Assembly: GCF_017991995.1 (NCBI RefSeq)
Contig: NZ_JAGOPN010000011.1
Coordinates: forward strand, 154,342-218,341
Direction: 5' to 3'
Source of the DNA: Pseudacidovorax sp.
GTDB taxonomy: Bacteria; Pseudomonadota; Gammaproteobacteria; Burkholderiales; Burkholderiaceae_C
Length of the DNA: 64,000 nucleotides
Below, piece after piece: positions 27,141 to 35,714 of this stretch. The position numbers were made by a program, and so were the translations under genes. Positions within the stretch are counted from its first letter, which is position 1. Every line of letters starts with the position of its first letter. Under the pieces are notes generated by a model. That model worked only from the letters and a program-made list of their open reading frames with translations, was not told the origin of the DNA and did not search any database.

Positions 27141-27824
27141 TCATCGCACGTCTCCAGGTGTGGCCGAATAGGCCAGGGCGAAGCGCTGGTGCACCGCACC
27201 TTCCTGCGCGCCCAGGACCTGCAGCGCGTCGGCGCACAACTCGGCCTGTGCCAGCGCCTGCACGGCCTGCGCGTCGTAGCCACAGGCGATCAGGACCCAG
27301 TCGGCAAAGCGGTCGGCCAGGCCGCGCATGCGCTGCTCCTCGGTGGGCGCAATCGGTGGCGCCTCATGACGGATCACGTGCAACCCCACCAGGCCCGGAC
27401 GCAGGCGAAGCTCCCGACCCAGGCGGCCCAACGCGTCACGCAGCGCGGCCTCCTGACCTGGCGCGGGCGAGAGCCGCACCGTGAGCGCCTGGCGCGCCGT
27501 GACCGCGCCCTCGCTGCCCAGCACACGGCACTGGCTGCGCACCATGTGCCGGTGGTGCGGCATCATGCGCGTGGACCACGGCGTGGGTGCGTTCAGCCGC
27601 GCCGCATAGCCCGGCGACGAGAGCACCGAGAAGTCCTCGAGCTCGTAGAGCACGAACACGCCTTCGCCCCCTTCCGCGCAGGACCAGCGGCTGGCCCGTC
27701 GGAAGCCCGGGATGCCCAGGCGCTCCGGAAAATGTTCGTGCGCGTGCCAGTCTTCGAAGTCCGGTCGCATCGCCGGTGCCATGTCCCACCACATGGCCAG
27801 GGCCGCATTGCCAAGCATTGCCAT
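27141..27824 (-). CDS. EthD/dimeric alpha-beta barrel-like protein, function unknown
   Basis: This protein of about 227 residues has two halves, each reminiscent of a ferredoxin-like (EthD/Dabb) barrel: 'WWDMAPAMRPDFEDWHAHEHFPERLGIPGFRRASRW' and 'PGLVGLHVIRHEAP'. The segment 'DFEDWHAHEHFPERL' with several His/Glu is typical of EthD-like proteins found beside oxidoreductase operons. ATG 27824 gives a compact N-terminus; an ATG at 27890 is an alternative. It is the first gene of the leftward unit, divergent from an IclR gene. The enzymatic role is unknown. Confidence 0.7.
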   Translation of the reverse strand: MAMLGNAALAMWWDMAPAMRPDFEDWHAHEHFPERLGIPGFRRASRWSCAEGGEGVFVLYELEDFSVLSSPGYAARLNAPTPWSTRMMPHHRHMVRSQCRVLGSEGAVTARQALTVRLSPAPGQEAALRDALGRLGRELRLRPGLVGLHVIRHEAPPIAPTEEQRMRGLADRFADWVLIACGYDAQAVQALAQAELCADALQVLGAQEGAVHQRFALAYSATPGDVR

Positions 27825-27964
27825 TGCCGCGCCCTCAGCAGACCTGCGGGCCCGGGCCGCACCGTCGCAGCCGCCCTGCAGCCGCCCCATCCATCGCTTG
27901 CTTCATGACTCGTCTCCAACCCGTGTTCCTGAAATTGGGCCGGATGCTGCCAGAGTTGTGAATG

Positions 27965-28001
27965 CCATTCAACTTGGCGATAAGATTCAAAATTTGAATG
28001 G
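27965..28001. promoter_or_regulatory. perfect 15-bp palindrome with a third half-site (probable IclR operator)
   Basis: ATTCAAA-a-TTTGAAT at 27985-27999 is a perfect dyad 22 bp before the iclR ATG. An additional CCATTCAA at 27965-27972 repeats the half-site, and TTGAATGG at 27994-28001 is its exact reverse complement. The region is AT-rich between divergent operons. Two overlapping dyads sharing one arm suggest cooperative dimer binding by the adjacent IclR protein. Confidence 0.65.
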
Positions 28002-28020
28002 CTTCCACGAAAGAAGTGGC

Positions 28021-28869
28021 ATGAGCGGCGCCCTCGAAAAATCACTGGCCATCCTCGAATACCTCGTCGACCATCCCGACGGCGTCAGCCTCGGCCAGAT
28101 CGCGACCGAGCTCAACCAGCTGCGCAGTGGCTGCCATCGCACGCTGCAGGAACTCGTGCGCTTCGGCTATGTGCGACAGACCCCCCGCGGCGACTACGCC
28201 CTCACCACGCGACTGCCCGCCATGGGACTCAACTTCATCGGCAAGTCCGGCGTGGTGGACATCGCCCAGCCGGTGATCGACCGGCTGGCCCGCAGCACCG
28301 AGGAACTGGTCCGCCTGGCCATCGTGGACGGCGAGCGCCTGACGCTCATCGCCAAGGCGCAGGGCGCACGCTCGGGCCTGCTCTATGACCCCGACATGGG
28401 CATCGACCTGCGGCTGTCCTGCAGCGCGGCCGGCCATGCCTGGCTGATGACGCTGCCGGAGGACCTGGCCATCGGGCATGTGAGCCGCCAGGGCCTGGGC
28501 ACGCCGCGCAACTTCGGTCCCAATGCACCCACCTCGGTGCGGGCCCTGCTCAAGATGCTCGACGAGCACCGCAAGCGGGGCTTCAGCATCATCCAGGACG
28601 TGTATGCGCCCGGCATGAGCTCGATGGCGGCGCCCATCCAGCGGCAGGGCGAAGCAGCCACCGGCGTGCTGGTGATCGCCGGTCCGTCGCTGCGGCTGAG
28701 CACGGCCAAGATGAACCGCTTCGGCCCGGCCCTGCTCGCCGCGGCGAACGAGCTGGCCGCGACGGGCGCGGCCTCCCCCCTGCTCAAGTCGGCCAACCTG
28801 GGCACCTGGGGCAATGTGGGCGACAAGCCGCCGCCGCCAGCGCGCAAGACCGTGCGCGCCGCACGATGA
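28021..28869 (+). CDS. IclR family transcriptional regulator
   Basis: This 282-residue regulator has a winged HTH ('GALEKSLAILEYLVDHPDGVSLGQIATELN...CHRTLQELVRFGYV', about 2-60). The IclR effector domain follows ('RLAIVDGERLTLIAKAQG', 'SCSAAGHAWLMTLPED', 'APGMSSMAAPIQRQGEAATG'). ATG 28021 is the family-typical start. Its stop overlaps the ATG of the SMP-30 gene (ATGA), so regulator and enzyme are co-translated. It probably controls itself and the divergent EthD-GMC-DctP-SDR unit through the palindrome at 27985-27999. Confidence 0.9.
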   Translation: MSGALEKSLAILEYLVDHPDGVSLGQIATELNQLRSGCHRTLQELVRFGYVRQTPRGDYALTTRLPAMGLNFIGKSGVVDIAQPVIDRLARSTEELVRLAIVDGERLTLIAKAQGARSGLLYDPDMGIDLRLSCSAAGHAWLMTLPEDLAIGHVSRQGLGTPRNFGPNAPTSVRALLKMLDEHRKRGFSIIQDVYAPGMSSMAAPIQRQGEAATGVLVIAGPSLRLSTAKMNRFGPALLAAANELAATGAASPLLKSANLGTWGNVGDKPPPPARKTVRAAR

Positions 28870-29786
28870 CCCCTGACATGGAGCCCCTCATGAGCACCGA
28901 CATCCGCTGCCTTGTTCCCGGCCATGACCTCCTGGGCGAGTCGCCCCTGTGGTGCGAAGCGACGCAATCCCTGCTGTGGCTGGACATCGATGGCGGCCGA
29001 CTGCAGCGCTTTCATCCGGAGAGCGGCCGCCACGACAGCCACGACTTCACGCAGCGCTTCGTCGGCTCGCTCGCGCTGACGCGCGATCCATCCGTGGTGC
29101 TGCTGGGCATCGACCTGGGGTTGTACCTGTTCCACATGGGCCGCGGTGAACTGCAGCCGCTCTGCCAGGTGGAAGACGCCGCGCTGGACAACCGGCTCAA
29201 CGACGGCCGCTGCGACGCGCAGGGCCGCTTCTGGGTGGGCACCATGGACAACCAACTGCACCGACCGCACGGTGCGTTCTACCGCGTCGACGCCGACGGA
29301 TCCGTGCATCGCCAGTTCGGCGACGTGATCGTGTCGAACACCGTGGCCTTCTCGCCCAACCAGCGGCGGCTGTACTTCTCGGACACGCGCCGATTCACGA
29401 CATGGCAGTTCGACTTCGACGCGGCCGCCGGCACGGCCACGAACCGGCGCGTCTTCGTGGACCATGGCGCGCAACGCTGGCGACCCGACGGCGCCTGCGT
29501 CGACGCGCAGGGGCATGTCTGGAACGCGATCTTCGCGGCCGGCAAGGTCATCCGCTTCACGCCCGACGGCAAGGTCGACCGCGTGGTCGAGCTGCCGGTC
29601 ACCAACCCCACCTGCGTCTGCCTGGGCGGCCCCGAGCGACGCACCCTGTTCGTCACCACCGCCCGCAAGTTCCTGGATCGCACGCAGCTGCTGCGTGAAC
29701 CGCTGGCCGGCTCGGTGCTGGCCATCGATGTGGACGTGCCCGGCCTGCCCGAACACCGCTTCGCCCATCCGGCACACGGCCACTGA
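28866..29786 (+). CDS. SMP-30/gluconolactonase family protein
   Basis: This 306-residue six-bladed beta-propeller lactonase has family metal ligands in 'LLGESPLWCEATQSLLWLDI' (Glu), 'LNDGRCDAQGRFWVGTMD' (Asn/Asp), 'SNTVAFSPNQRRLYFSDT' (Asn) and 'RPDGACVDAQGHVW' (Asp). The family hydrolyses aldonolactones to aldonic acids. ATG 28866 overlaps the iclR stop; ATG 28890 is an alternative. A lactonase beside a GMC alcohol oxidase and an SDR suggests an oxidation-lactone hydrolysis pathway for a sugar or cyclic alcohol, which is an inference from context. Confidence 0.9.
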   Translation: MTPDMEPLMSTDIRCLVPGHDLLGESPLWCEATQSLLWLDIDGGRLQRFHPESGRHDSHDFTQRFVGSLALTRDPSVVLLGIDLGLYLFHMGRGELQPLCQVEDAALDNRLNDGRCDAQGRFWVGTMDNQLHRPHGAFYRVDADGSVHRQFGDVIVSNTVAFSPNQRRLYFSDTRRFTTWQFDFDAAAGTATNRRVFVDHGAQRWRPDGACVDAQGHVWNAIFAAGKVIRFTPDGKVDRVVELPVTNPTCVCLGGPERRTLFVTTARKFLDRTQLLREPLAGSVLAIDVDVPGLPEHRFAHPAHGH

Positions 29787-29796
29787 GGAAACGACG

Positions 29797-30678
29797 ATGA
29801 CCGCCCCCGACCGCGCCGCCGACAGCATCGGCAACATCGTGCTGCTGGAGCACTACAACGCCACCGTGGACGACCAGCGCCTGGCCACGCTCTTCTACGT
29901 GACCGCGCTGGGCGGCACGCGCGACCCCTACCTGTTCACGGGCCTGGACAACATGTGGGTCAACTTCGGCCGCACGCAGGTGCACCTGCCCAGCCGCGGC
30001 GCGTCGCCCCGGTCGCAGTTGCTGCGAGGCACGCTGGGCTTCGTGGTGCCGGACCTGTACGCGATGCGCGCACGCCTCGGCTTTGCCCGGGCAGAGATGC
30101 AGCGTGTGGCGCCCGGCCGCGCCCTGCAGTTCGACGCCATGGACGGGCCCGACTGCATCGACCTGTACTGCCCCTGGGGCACCCGTGTGCGTTGCCATGC
30201 CCCCTCCGACGCCTTCGATGGCGTGCACCTCGGCCTGGTCTATATTGACTTCGACGTGCCGCCAGGCACCGTGGACGGCATCGCCCGCTTCTACACCCAG
30301 GTGATCGGGACCCCTGCGCAGGTGAATGGTCGCCGGGCCATCGTGCGCGCCGGCCTGTTCCAGACCCTGCGCTTCACCGAGCGCGAAGCGCCACTGCCGG
30401 ACTACGACGGCCACCACTTCCTGATCTACCTGGCGGACTTCGCCAGCCCGCATGCCTGGCTGCGCGAGCACGGCCTGCTCACGCGGGACGACGCGCCTCA
30501 CGAGTGGCGCTTCGAGTGGATCTGTGATCCACGGGATGGTCGTCGCCTCTTCCAGGTCGAGCACGAGGTGCGCAGCACCCGTCACCCTCTGTACAACCGC
30601 GTGCTCGTCAACCGCGACACGGCGCTGACCAACGTCAACTACCGGCGCGGGCGCGAGGACTTCGACGGCGTCTACTGA
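29797..30678 (+). CDS. VOC superfamily (glyoxalase/dioxygenase-fold) protein
   Basis: This 293-residue protein has two VOC half-domains: 'IGNIVLLEHYNATVDDQRLATLFYVTALGG...PYLFTGLDNMWVNFGRTQVHLP' and 'DFDVPPGTVDGIARFYTQVIG...FTEREAPLPDYDGHHFLIYL'. His/Glu residues in 'QVHLP' and 'YDGHHFLIYL' are at positions where VOC enzymes bind metal. Good ribosome site GAGGAAACG before ATG 29797. It is the third gene of the iclR-SMP-30-VOC operon. The reaction is not predictable. Its stop codon lies at the edge of a large hairpin element. Confidence 0.8.
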   Translation: MTAPDRAADSIGNIVLLEHYNATVDDQRLATLFYVTALGGTRDPYLFTGLDNMWVNFGRTQVHLPSRGASPRSQLLRGTLGFVVPDLYAMRARLGFARAEMQRVAPGRALQFDAMDGPDCIDLYCPWGTRVRCHAPSDAFDGVHLGLVYIDFDVPPGTVDGIARFYTQVIGTPAQVNGRRAIVRAGLFQTLRFTEREAPLPDYDGHHFLIYLADFASPHAWLREHGLLTRDDAPHEWRFEWICDPRDGRRLFQVEHEVRSTRHPLYNRVLVNRDTALTNVNYRRGREDFDGVY

Positions 30679-30841
30679 GAAGGTGCGAGCGAACCCGCCA
30701 TGTCCGCTCGTCCTGCCAAAACACGCCCACTCGGCGTTGCAAATGCTCGCCATAGCCCGAGCTATGGCTGCGCTTTGCGCCTTGATTGGCCGCGTTTTCG
30801 CAGCCCGCTCGGCCACGCCGGATTCACTCACACCTTCTGAG
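30675..30841. repeat. 167-bp intergenic hairpin element between convergent genes
   Basis: The ends CTGAGAAGGTG (30675-30685) and CACCTTCTGAG (30831-30841) are near-perfect inverted repeats. The centre is the perfect 8-bp stem GCCATAGC (30749-30756), loop CCGA, GCTATGGC (30761-30768). Intermediate segments also pair imperfectly: around 30701-30735 (CCGCTCG, CCAAAACACG) with 30781-30818 (CGCGTTTTCGCAG, CCGCTCGG). The whole forms one long imperfect hairpin that overlaps both stop codons. It looks like a dispersed palindromic repeat of Comamonadaceae and could also act as a bidirectional terminator. Confidence 0.75.
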
Positions 30842-32738
30842 CACGGCCTCCCGGCGCCGACCGCGCGGCGCGCTGCCGCGCCGGCCCCTGCGCGGTCGCC
30901 AGGTTGTGCGCCGTGTTGATCAGCCCGATGTGGGAGAAGGCCTGCGGAAAGTTGCCCAGTTGCCGGCCGGCCTGCATGTCGTATTCCTCCGAGAGCAGGC
31001 CGACGTCGTTGCACAGGCCCAGCAGGCGGTCGAAGAGTGCCGCGGCATCGTGGTGCCGCCCCGCCATCACATAGGCATCGGCCAGCCAGAAGCTGCAGGC
31101 CAGGAAGGCGCCTTCCCGACCGCCCACGCCATCGTCCGTGGCGCCGGTCGAATAGCGCTGGACCAGCCCGTCCTGCATCAGCCCGTGCTCGATGGCGGCG
31201 ATGGTGCCGGCCACGCGCGGATCCGTGGCCGGCAGGAAGCCCACCTGCGGCATCAGCAGCAGCCCCGCATCCAGGCTCTTGCCGCCGTAGTACTGCACGA
31301 AGGTGTCGAGCTGCGAGTCGAAGCCGTGCACGCAGATGTCCGCATGAATGGCGTCGCGCACCTCGCGCCAGTGCTCGACGGGGCCGTCCCGGCCATGGTG
31401 TTCCACAGCAGCGACCGCGCGGTCGAAGGCCACCCAGGCCATCAGGCGCGAATGGGTATACGCCTGAGGCGGGCCACGTGTCTCCCAGATGCCCTGGTCC
31501 GGTTCGCGCCAGACCTTCTCCAGGTGCACCAGCAGGGCCTTCTGCATGGCCCAGCCCTCGGCATTGGGCTGCAGCTCGGCGCACCGGGCGGCATGCAGGG
31601 TGTCCATGAGCTCGCCGTACACGTCGATCTGCATCTGGCCCGCGGCGCCGTTGCCCACGCGCACCGGCCGGCTGCCTTCGAAGCCGGGCAGCCATGGCAA
31701 CTCGTACTCGGGCAACCATCGCTCGCCGCCGATGCCGTACATGATCTGCAGCTGGTTCGGCGAGCCGGCCACGGCGCGCATCAGCCACTGGCGCCAGTGC
31801 TGCGCCTCCTCGCGGTAGCCGGCATTGAGCAGCGCATACAGCGTGAGCGCGGAGTCGCGCACCCAGCAGTAGCGGTAGTCCCAGTTGCGCGTGCCACCGA
31901 TGGCCTCGGGCAGCGAGGTGGTGGGCGCCGCGACGATGGCGCCGGTGGGCGCATAGGTCAGCAGCTTGAGCGTGATGAGCGAGCGCACCACGGCGCCGCG
32001 CCAAGCCGGCGGCATCGGCGGCAGGGTGGCGCGGCCGACCCAGTCGTGCCACCAGAGAACCGTGCGCTCCAGCGATTCGTCCCGGTCCTCCACGAAGTGC
32101 GGGCGCCGGTTGGAGGGGTGATAGGCCAGCGTCATCGGCACGCGCTCGCCGGCGCGTACGGTGAAGCGCGCACGCGTGCTCATGCCGTGGCCTTCCAGCG
32201 GCAGGTCGGCATGCAGCTCGATGGCATCCGGCCCCGCGACCATGCTGAGGCCATAGTCCTTGCGTTGCACCCACGGCACCGTGCAGCCATGGGCGAAGCG
32301 CACCGTCAGGTCGAGCTGCATCGCCACCTCGCCCTCGACGCCCGCCACGATGCGCACCACGTCGACATGGGCGGGGTCGTCGTCGCTGCGGGGCATGAAG
32401 TCGGTGACAGTGACCACGCCGGTGGCGGTCTGGAAGCGGGTCTCCAGCACCGCCGAGTCGGCCAGGTAGCGCCGGCTCACCTGCGGGTCTGCGTCGACGG
32501 GGGCCACCTTCCAGCGACCATGGCGCTCTTCGCCCAGCAAGGCCGCGAAGCAGGCGGGCGAATCGAAGCGCGGCAGGCACAGCCAGTCGATGGCACCGTC
32601 GCGGCCCACCAGCGCCGCCGACAGCATGTTGCCGATGAGCGCGTAGTCCTCGATGCGGCGGTGCGGGACGGAAGGCACGGCGGCTTCGCCCTCGGCCACC
32701 GCGGCGCGAGGGGTCGTGGTCGGACGCGGGCCGTTCAT
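30828..32738 (-). CDS. glycoside hydrolase family 15 protein (glucoamylase/trehalase type)
   Basis: This 636-residue cytoplasmic enzyme has an N-terminal trehalase-like beta-domain ('RRIEDYALIGNMLSAALVGR', about 27-250) and a C-terminal (alpha/alpha)6 GH15 barrel. The segment 'GTRNWDYRYCWVRDSALTLY' marks the substrate pocket. Putative catalytic Glu residues are in 'GIWETRGPPQAY' and 'GGREGAFLACSFWLADAY'. Bacterial members of this layout hydrolyse trehalose or maltodextrins. ATG 32738 overlaps the upstream SDR stop (ATGA). The last codons lie in the hairpin element. Confidence 0.92.
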   Translation of the reverse strand: MNGPRPTTTPRAAVAEGEAAVPSVPHRRIEDYALIGNMLSAALVGRDGAIDWLCLPRFDSPACFAALLGEERHGRWKVAPVDADPQVSRRYLADSAVLETRFQTATGVVTVTDFMPRSDDDPAHVDVVRIVAGVEGEVAMQLDLTVRFAHGCTVPWVQRKDYGLSMVAGPDAIELHADLPLEGHGMSTRARFTVRAGERVPMTLAYHPSNRRPHFVEDRDESLERTVLWWHDWVGRATLPPMPPAWRGAVVRSLITLKLLTYAPTGAIVAAPTTSLPEAIGGTRNWDYRYCWVRDSALTLYALLNAGYREEAQHWRQWLMRAVAGSPNQLQIMYGIGGERWLPEYELPWLPGFEGSRPVRVGNGAAGQMQIDVYGELMDTLHAARCAELQPNAEGWAMQKALLVHLEKVWREPDQGIWETRGPPQAYTHSRLMAWVAFDRAVAAVEHHGRDGPVEHWREVRDAIHADICVHGFDSQLDTFVQYYGGKSLDAGLLLMPQVGFLPATDPRVAGTIAAIEHGLMQDGLVQRYSTGATDDGVGGREGAFLACSFWLADAYVMAGRHHDAAALFDRLLGLCNDVGLLSEEYDMQAGRQLGNFPQAFSHIGLINTAHNLATAQGPARQRAARSAPGGRAQKV

Positions 32739-33520
32739 CCGCCGTGCGCAAAGTCGGGGTAATCGGTCATGCCGCCGTCCACGAACACCGTGGTGCCGGT
32801 CATGTAGCGCGCCGCATGCGAGGCCAGCACCACCGCCATGTCGGCGATGTCCTCCGGCTCCCCCATGCGGCCAAGCGGGATCTTGCGCAGCAGGTCGGCA
32901 TGGCCTTCCGGGTCTTCCCACACGTCGCGGTTGATCGGCGTCCTGATGGCGCCGGGCGCCAGACTGAGCACGCGCACGCCGTGCGGCGCCGCCTCCTGCG
33001 CGAGCGTGCGGCCCATCATGGTGAGGCCGGCCTTGCTGGCGCAGTAGGCGCTGTAGCCGCTCCAGGCGATGGTCTCGTGCACGCTGGTGGTGTTGAGGAT
33101 CACGCCCGACTTCTGCGGCACCATGCGACGCAGCGCATGGTGCGCGCACAGGAAGGCCCCCTTGAGGTTCACGTCGATCACGCGGCCCCAGGCCTTCGCA
33201 TCGGCTTCCCAGGCCAGGGCATGCTCGCCGTCGATGCCGGCGTTGTTGACCAGCACATCGATGCCGCCCCACGCCTGGTCGAGCGCCTCGAACATGCCGT
33301 CCACGGCCTGCGCGTCGGCGATGTCGGCATGCACCGTGATCGGCCGGCCAGCCGGCGTGTGACGGCAGGCATCGGCCAGCGCCTCCGCGGCCTCGGGCTT
33401 GGAGCGGTAATTGATGGCGACGCGGGCGCCGGCGTCGGCGAAGGCCTTGACGATGGCGGCCCCCAGGCCGGAGCTGCCGCCGGTCACGAGCACGCGCTTC
33501 TGTTCGAGATGAAGGTCCAT
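32735..33520 (-). CDS. SDR family oxidoreductase (glucose 1-dehydrogenase-like)
   Basis: This 261-residue enzyme has 'VLVTGGSSGLGAAIV', 'RVAINYRSKPEAAEAL' (an NADP-preferring R/S after beta-2), 'DVLVNNAGIDGEH', catalytic 'NTTSVHETIAWSGYSAYCASK' and 'YMTGTTVFVDGGMTDYPDF'. That C-terminal 'GMTDYPDF' is typical of bacterial glucose/sorbitol dehydrogenase-like SDRs. ATG 33520 follows AGGGA. It is translationally coupled to the GH15 gene, so it may oxidise the glucose released by it; this is inferred from context. Confidence 0.9.
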   Translation of the reverse strand: MDLHLEQKRVLVTGGSSGLGAAIVKAFADAGARVAINYRSKPEAAEALADACRHTPAGRPITVHADIADAQAVDGMFEALDQAWGGIDVLVNNAGIDGEHALAWEADAKAWGRVIDVNLKGAFLCAHHALRRMVPQKSGVILNTTSVHETIAWSGYSAYCASKAGLTMMGRTLAQEAAPHGVRVLSLAPGAIRTPINRDVWEDPEGHADLLRKIPLGRMGEPEDIADMAVVLASHAARYMTGTTVFVDGGMTDYPDFAHGG

Positions 33521-33755
33521 GCGAATCCCTGTTCGACACAGCCCGCCGATGCGGGGGCCGCGGCGCCACATTGATGGCACGGATTCATTGGCGCATCGGC
33601 CGGGGCCCATGCGCGTCGGACGAGGCAGACAGCGGCTGAGCGTCCGGACGGATGGTTGGCTGACGGGAAGCCTTGCCGGTCGGTGCCGGCAGGTCGAACG
33701 CGTTCGAGCGGACGTGCCGAAGCGGACGCTGGCGAGCACGCCCGTCTTCACCCGC

Positions 33756-33923
33756 TCAGCGCTTGGCGACCTGGACGATCAAGGCGGTGGAAAGCAGGAT
33801 GCCCGTCACCAGCGCGGCAATGGCCAGCATGCCGCCGGGCGTGACCTCGACCCGTGCGCTGACCGAGAAGGGCCGCGTGCTCACGTTCAGCACGGCGGTC
33901 TGGGGTGAGGCGGAAGAGGACAC
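33756..33923 (-). CDS. small single-pass membrane protein (55 aa)
   Basis: I chose the GTG at 33923 because AAGGAG lies 5 bp before it. The 55-residue product has a polar N-terminus and one membrane segment, 'MLAIAALVTGILLSTALIV', followed by 'QVAKR' (positive-inside). No known domain is visible. Gaps of 209-235 bp without other genes flank it. Small membrane proteins like this are often missed; a role cannot be assigned. Confidence 0.6.
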   Translation of the reverse strand: MSSSASPQTAVLNVSTRPFSVSARVEVTPGGMLAIAALVTGILLSTALIVQVAKR

Positions 33924-34132
33924 GGCAACTCCTTGCAAATCGGGCAGTGTGCCAGTGGCCCGGCGGCACGCCGCGCGTGGGCAGCGCCACCCGCTGTCGG
34001 ACGAGTCTTCATCCGCCCCGGCGATCCCGAAGGCTTGAATGGCCCGCGACGCCGGGCGGCGACAGCCTACAGGCGCCAAGCGTCCCACACCGCAGCATGG
34101 GTCGTCGCCCCTTTCCTATGGAGACCCTGAAC

Positions 34133-34354
34133 ATGACCCCTTCCAACGATTCCGCACGCGCCGACGGCATTGAACGCATCGACGTCGACTCCCCCGAAGC
34201 CCTCGAGCGCTGGGGCCGCAAGCTCGACGTCACGGCCGTCCAGCTGAAGGAGGCCGTGGCCGCCGTGGGTGACAAGGCCCCCGACGTCGAGATGCACCTC
34301 AAGGGCACGCGGGCCTCGACCAACGACGACCAGGTCGACAAGGCGGGCGGCTGA
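34133..34354 (+). CDS. DUF3606 domain-containing small protein
   Basis: This 73-residue protein has a core 'ERIDVDSPEALERWGRKLDVTAVQLKEAVAAVG', matching the DUF3606 pattern (R-I-[DN]-V-x(5)-E-x(2)-YW-x(3)-L-x-V-[ST]-x(2)-Q-L-x(2)-AV-x-AVG). This family is common in soil bacteria and of unknown function. ATG 34133 has GGAG 9 bp upstream; an ATG at 34118 is possible. It stands alone, with an independent promoter presumed in the 209-bp gap upstream. Confidence 0.75.
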   Translation: MTPSNDSARADGIERIDVDSPEALERWGRKLDVTAVQLKEAVAAVGDKAPDVEMHLKGTRASTNDDQVDKAGG

Positions 34355-34447
34355 ACCTCGACCCTTCCGGGGCTTGATCGTTCCTGCGAAGCCGGATGAG
34401 GCTTTGGGCCATTCCCGCGCAGCCCCGCGCTGCCTAGAGTGGCCCGC

Positions 34448-35644
34448 ATGTGGAACGACACCCAAGACCGACTCCCGACCTCGCCCGCCGCCAGCGCCCA
34501 GGGCGCGCCGCTGGCGGGCGTGCGCGTGCTGGACCTGACCCGGCTGCTGCCGGGCCCCATGTGCACCCTGCACCTCGCCGACCTGGGCGCGGACGTGATC
34601 AAGATCGAGGACCTGGGGGCCGGCGACTATGCCGTCGACGGCGTGCGCCGGCAGGTCAACCGCAACAAGCGCGGCATCCGCCTCGACCTCAAGCAGCCCC
34701 AGGGCGTACAGACGCTGCTGCGGCTGTGCGAGCGGGCCGACGTGCTGGTGGAGTCCTTTCGCCCGGGCGTCATGGACAGGCTGGGCGTGGGCGTGTCCGC
34801 CGTCCAGGCGCACAACCCTCGGCTGATCTACTGCAGCATCACCGGCTATGGCCAGACCGGGCCGATGCGCGATGCCGCGGGCCACGACATGAACTACGCC
34901 GCGTTGACCGGCGTGGCCGACCAGATGGGCCGCGCCGACGCGCCGCCCGCGCTGTCCAGCATCCCTGTGGCCGATCTGCTGGGCGGCACCATGCCCGCGG
35001 TGATGGGCATCCTGGCGGCGCTCTTCGACGCGTCTCGCACCGGCCGCGGGCGCCATGTGGATGTCGCCATCGCCGACGGGCTGCTGGCCCATGCCGTCAT
35101 TCCCCACATGGCCGTCGCGCGCGGTGGCCGGGCTCGGCCCCTGGGCACCGACAAGCTCACCGGCGCGCTGGCCTGCTACGACCATTACGCCACCGCCGAC
35201 GGCCGCTGGATGGCGGTGGGTGCCCTGGAGCCGAAGTTCTGGCGCCGCTTCTGCACGTGCATCGGCCGTCCCGACCTGGCGGACCACCTGCCCGACGCCG
35301 AGGCGCCCGACCGCCATGCCGTCAAGGCCGAGGTCGCCGCCGTGCTGCGCCAACACAGCCAGGCCCACTGGGCCGCCCTTTTCGCGCAGGAGGACTGCTG
35401 CGTCACGCCCGTGCTTCGGCTGGACGAGGCCCTGGCCCATCCCCAGATGCAGGCCCGGGGCATGGCCGTCACCGCTCCTGCGGGCGACAAACAGCTTGGC
35501 CCGCCGGTGCGCATCAGCGGCCATGACTTCGCCGTCCGGCACGATGCACCCGCGCCGGGCCAGCACACCGACGAGGTGCTGGCCGAACTCGGCTGGAGCG
35601 AGGAGGAGCGGGAGCAGCTCCGGCGCGTGGCCGCCATCGGCTGA
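34448..35644 (+). CDS. CaiB/BaiF family III CoA-transferase
   Basis: This enzyme of about 398 residues has 'LAGVRVLDLTRLLPGPMCT', 'LHLADLGADVIKIEDL', 'NRNKRGIRLDLKQPQG' and 'CSITGYGQTGPMRDAAGHDM'. The Asp of 'GHDMNYAALTG' is the catalytic carboxylate that forms the acyl-anhydride and CoA-thioester. Members transfer CoA between acids or racemise 2-methylacyl-CoA (AMACR type); this one is close to the AMACR-like branch by motif style. ATG 34439 or 34448 may be used. It precedes an AraC gene and the beta-oxidation-type operon, so it may activate the substrate of that pathway. Confidence 0.9.
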   Translation: MWNDTQDRLPTSPAASAQGAPLAGVRVLDLTRLLPGPMCTLHLADLGADVIKIEDLGAGDYAVDGVRRQVNRNKRGIRLDLKQPQGVQTLLRLCERADVLVESFRPGVMDRLGVGVSAVQAHNPRLIYCSITGYGQTGPMRDAAGHDMNYAALTGVADQMGRADAPPALSSIPVADLLGGTMPAVMGILAALFDASRTGRGRHVDVAIADGLLAHAVIPHMAVARGGRARPLGTDKLTGALACYDHYATADGRWMAVGALEPKFWRRFCTCIGRPDLADHLPDAEAPDRHAVKAEVAAVLRQHSQAHWAALFAQEDCCVTPVLRLDEALAHPQMQARGMAVTAPAGDKQLGPPVRISGHDFAVRHDAPAPGQHTDEVLAELGWSEEEREQLRRVAAIG

Positions 35645-35714
35645 GGCCCCATTGAGCCGCTGGTGGCTTTCGGGTACGGTCGGCGCCGGCCCGCCGCGGC
35701 CCGCGCCCCTTGCC

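Noticed and set aside
29653..32751. A 1032-codon minus-strand frame crossing the SMP-30, VOC and GH15 genes
   Set aside because: It overlaps three well-supported genes on both strands and has no recognisable domain.
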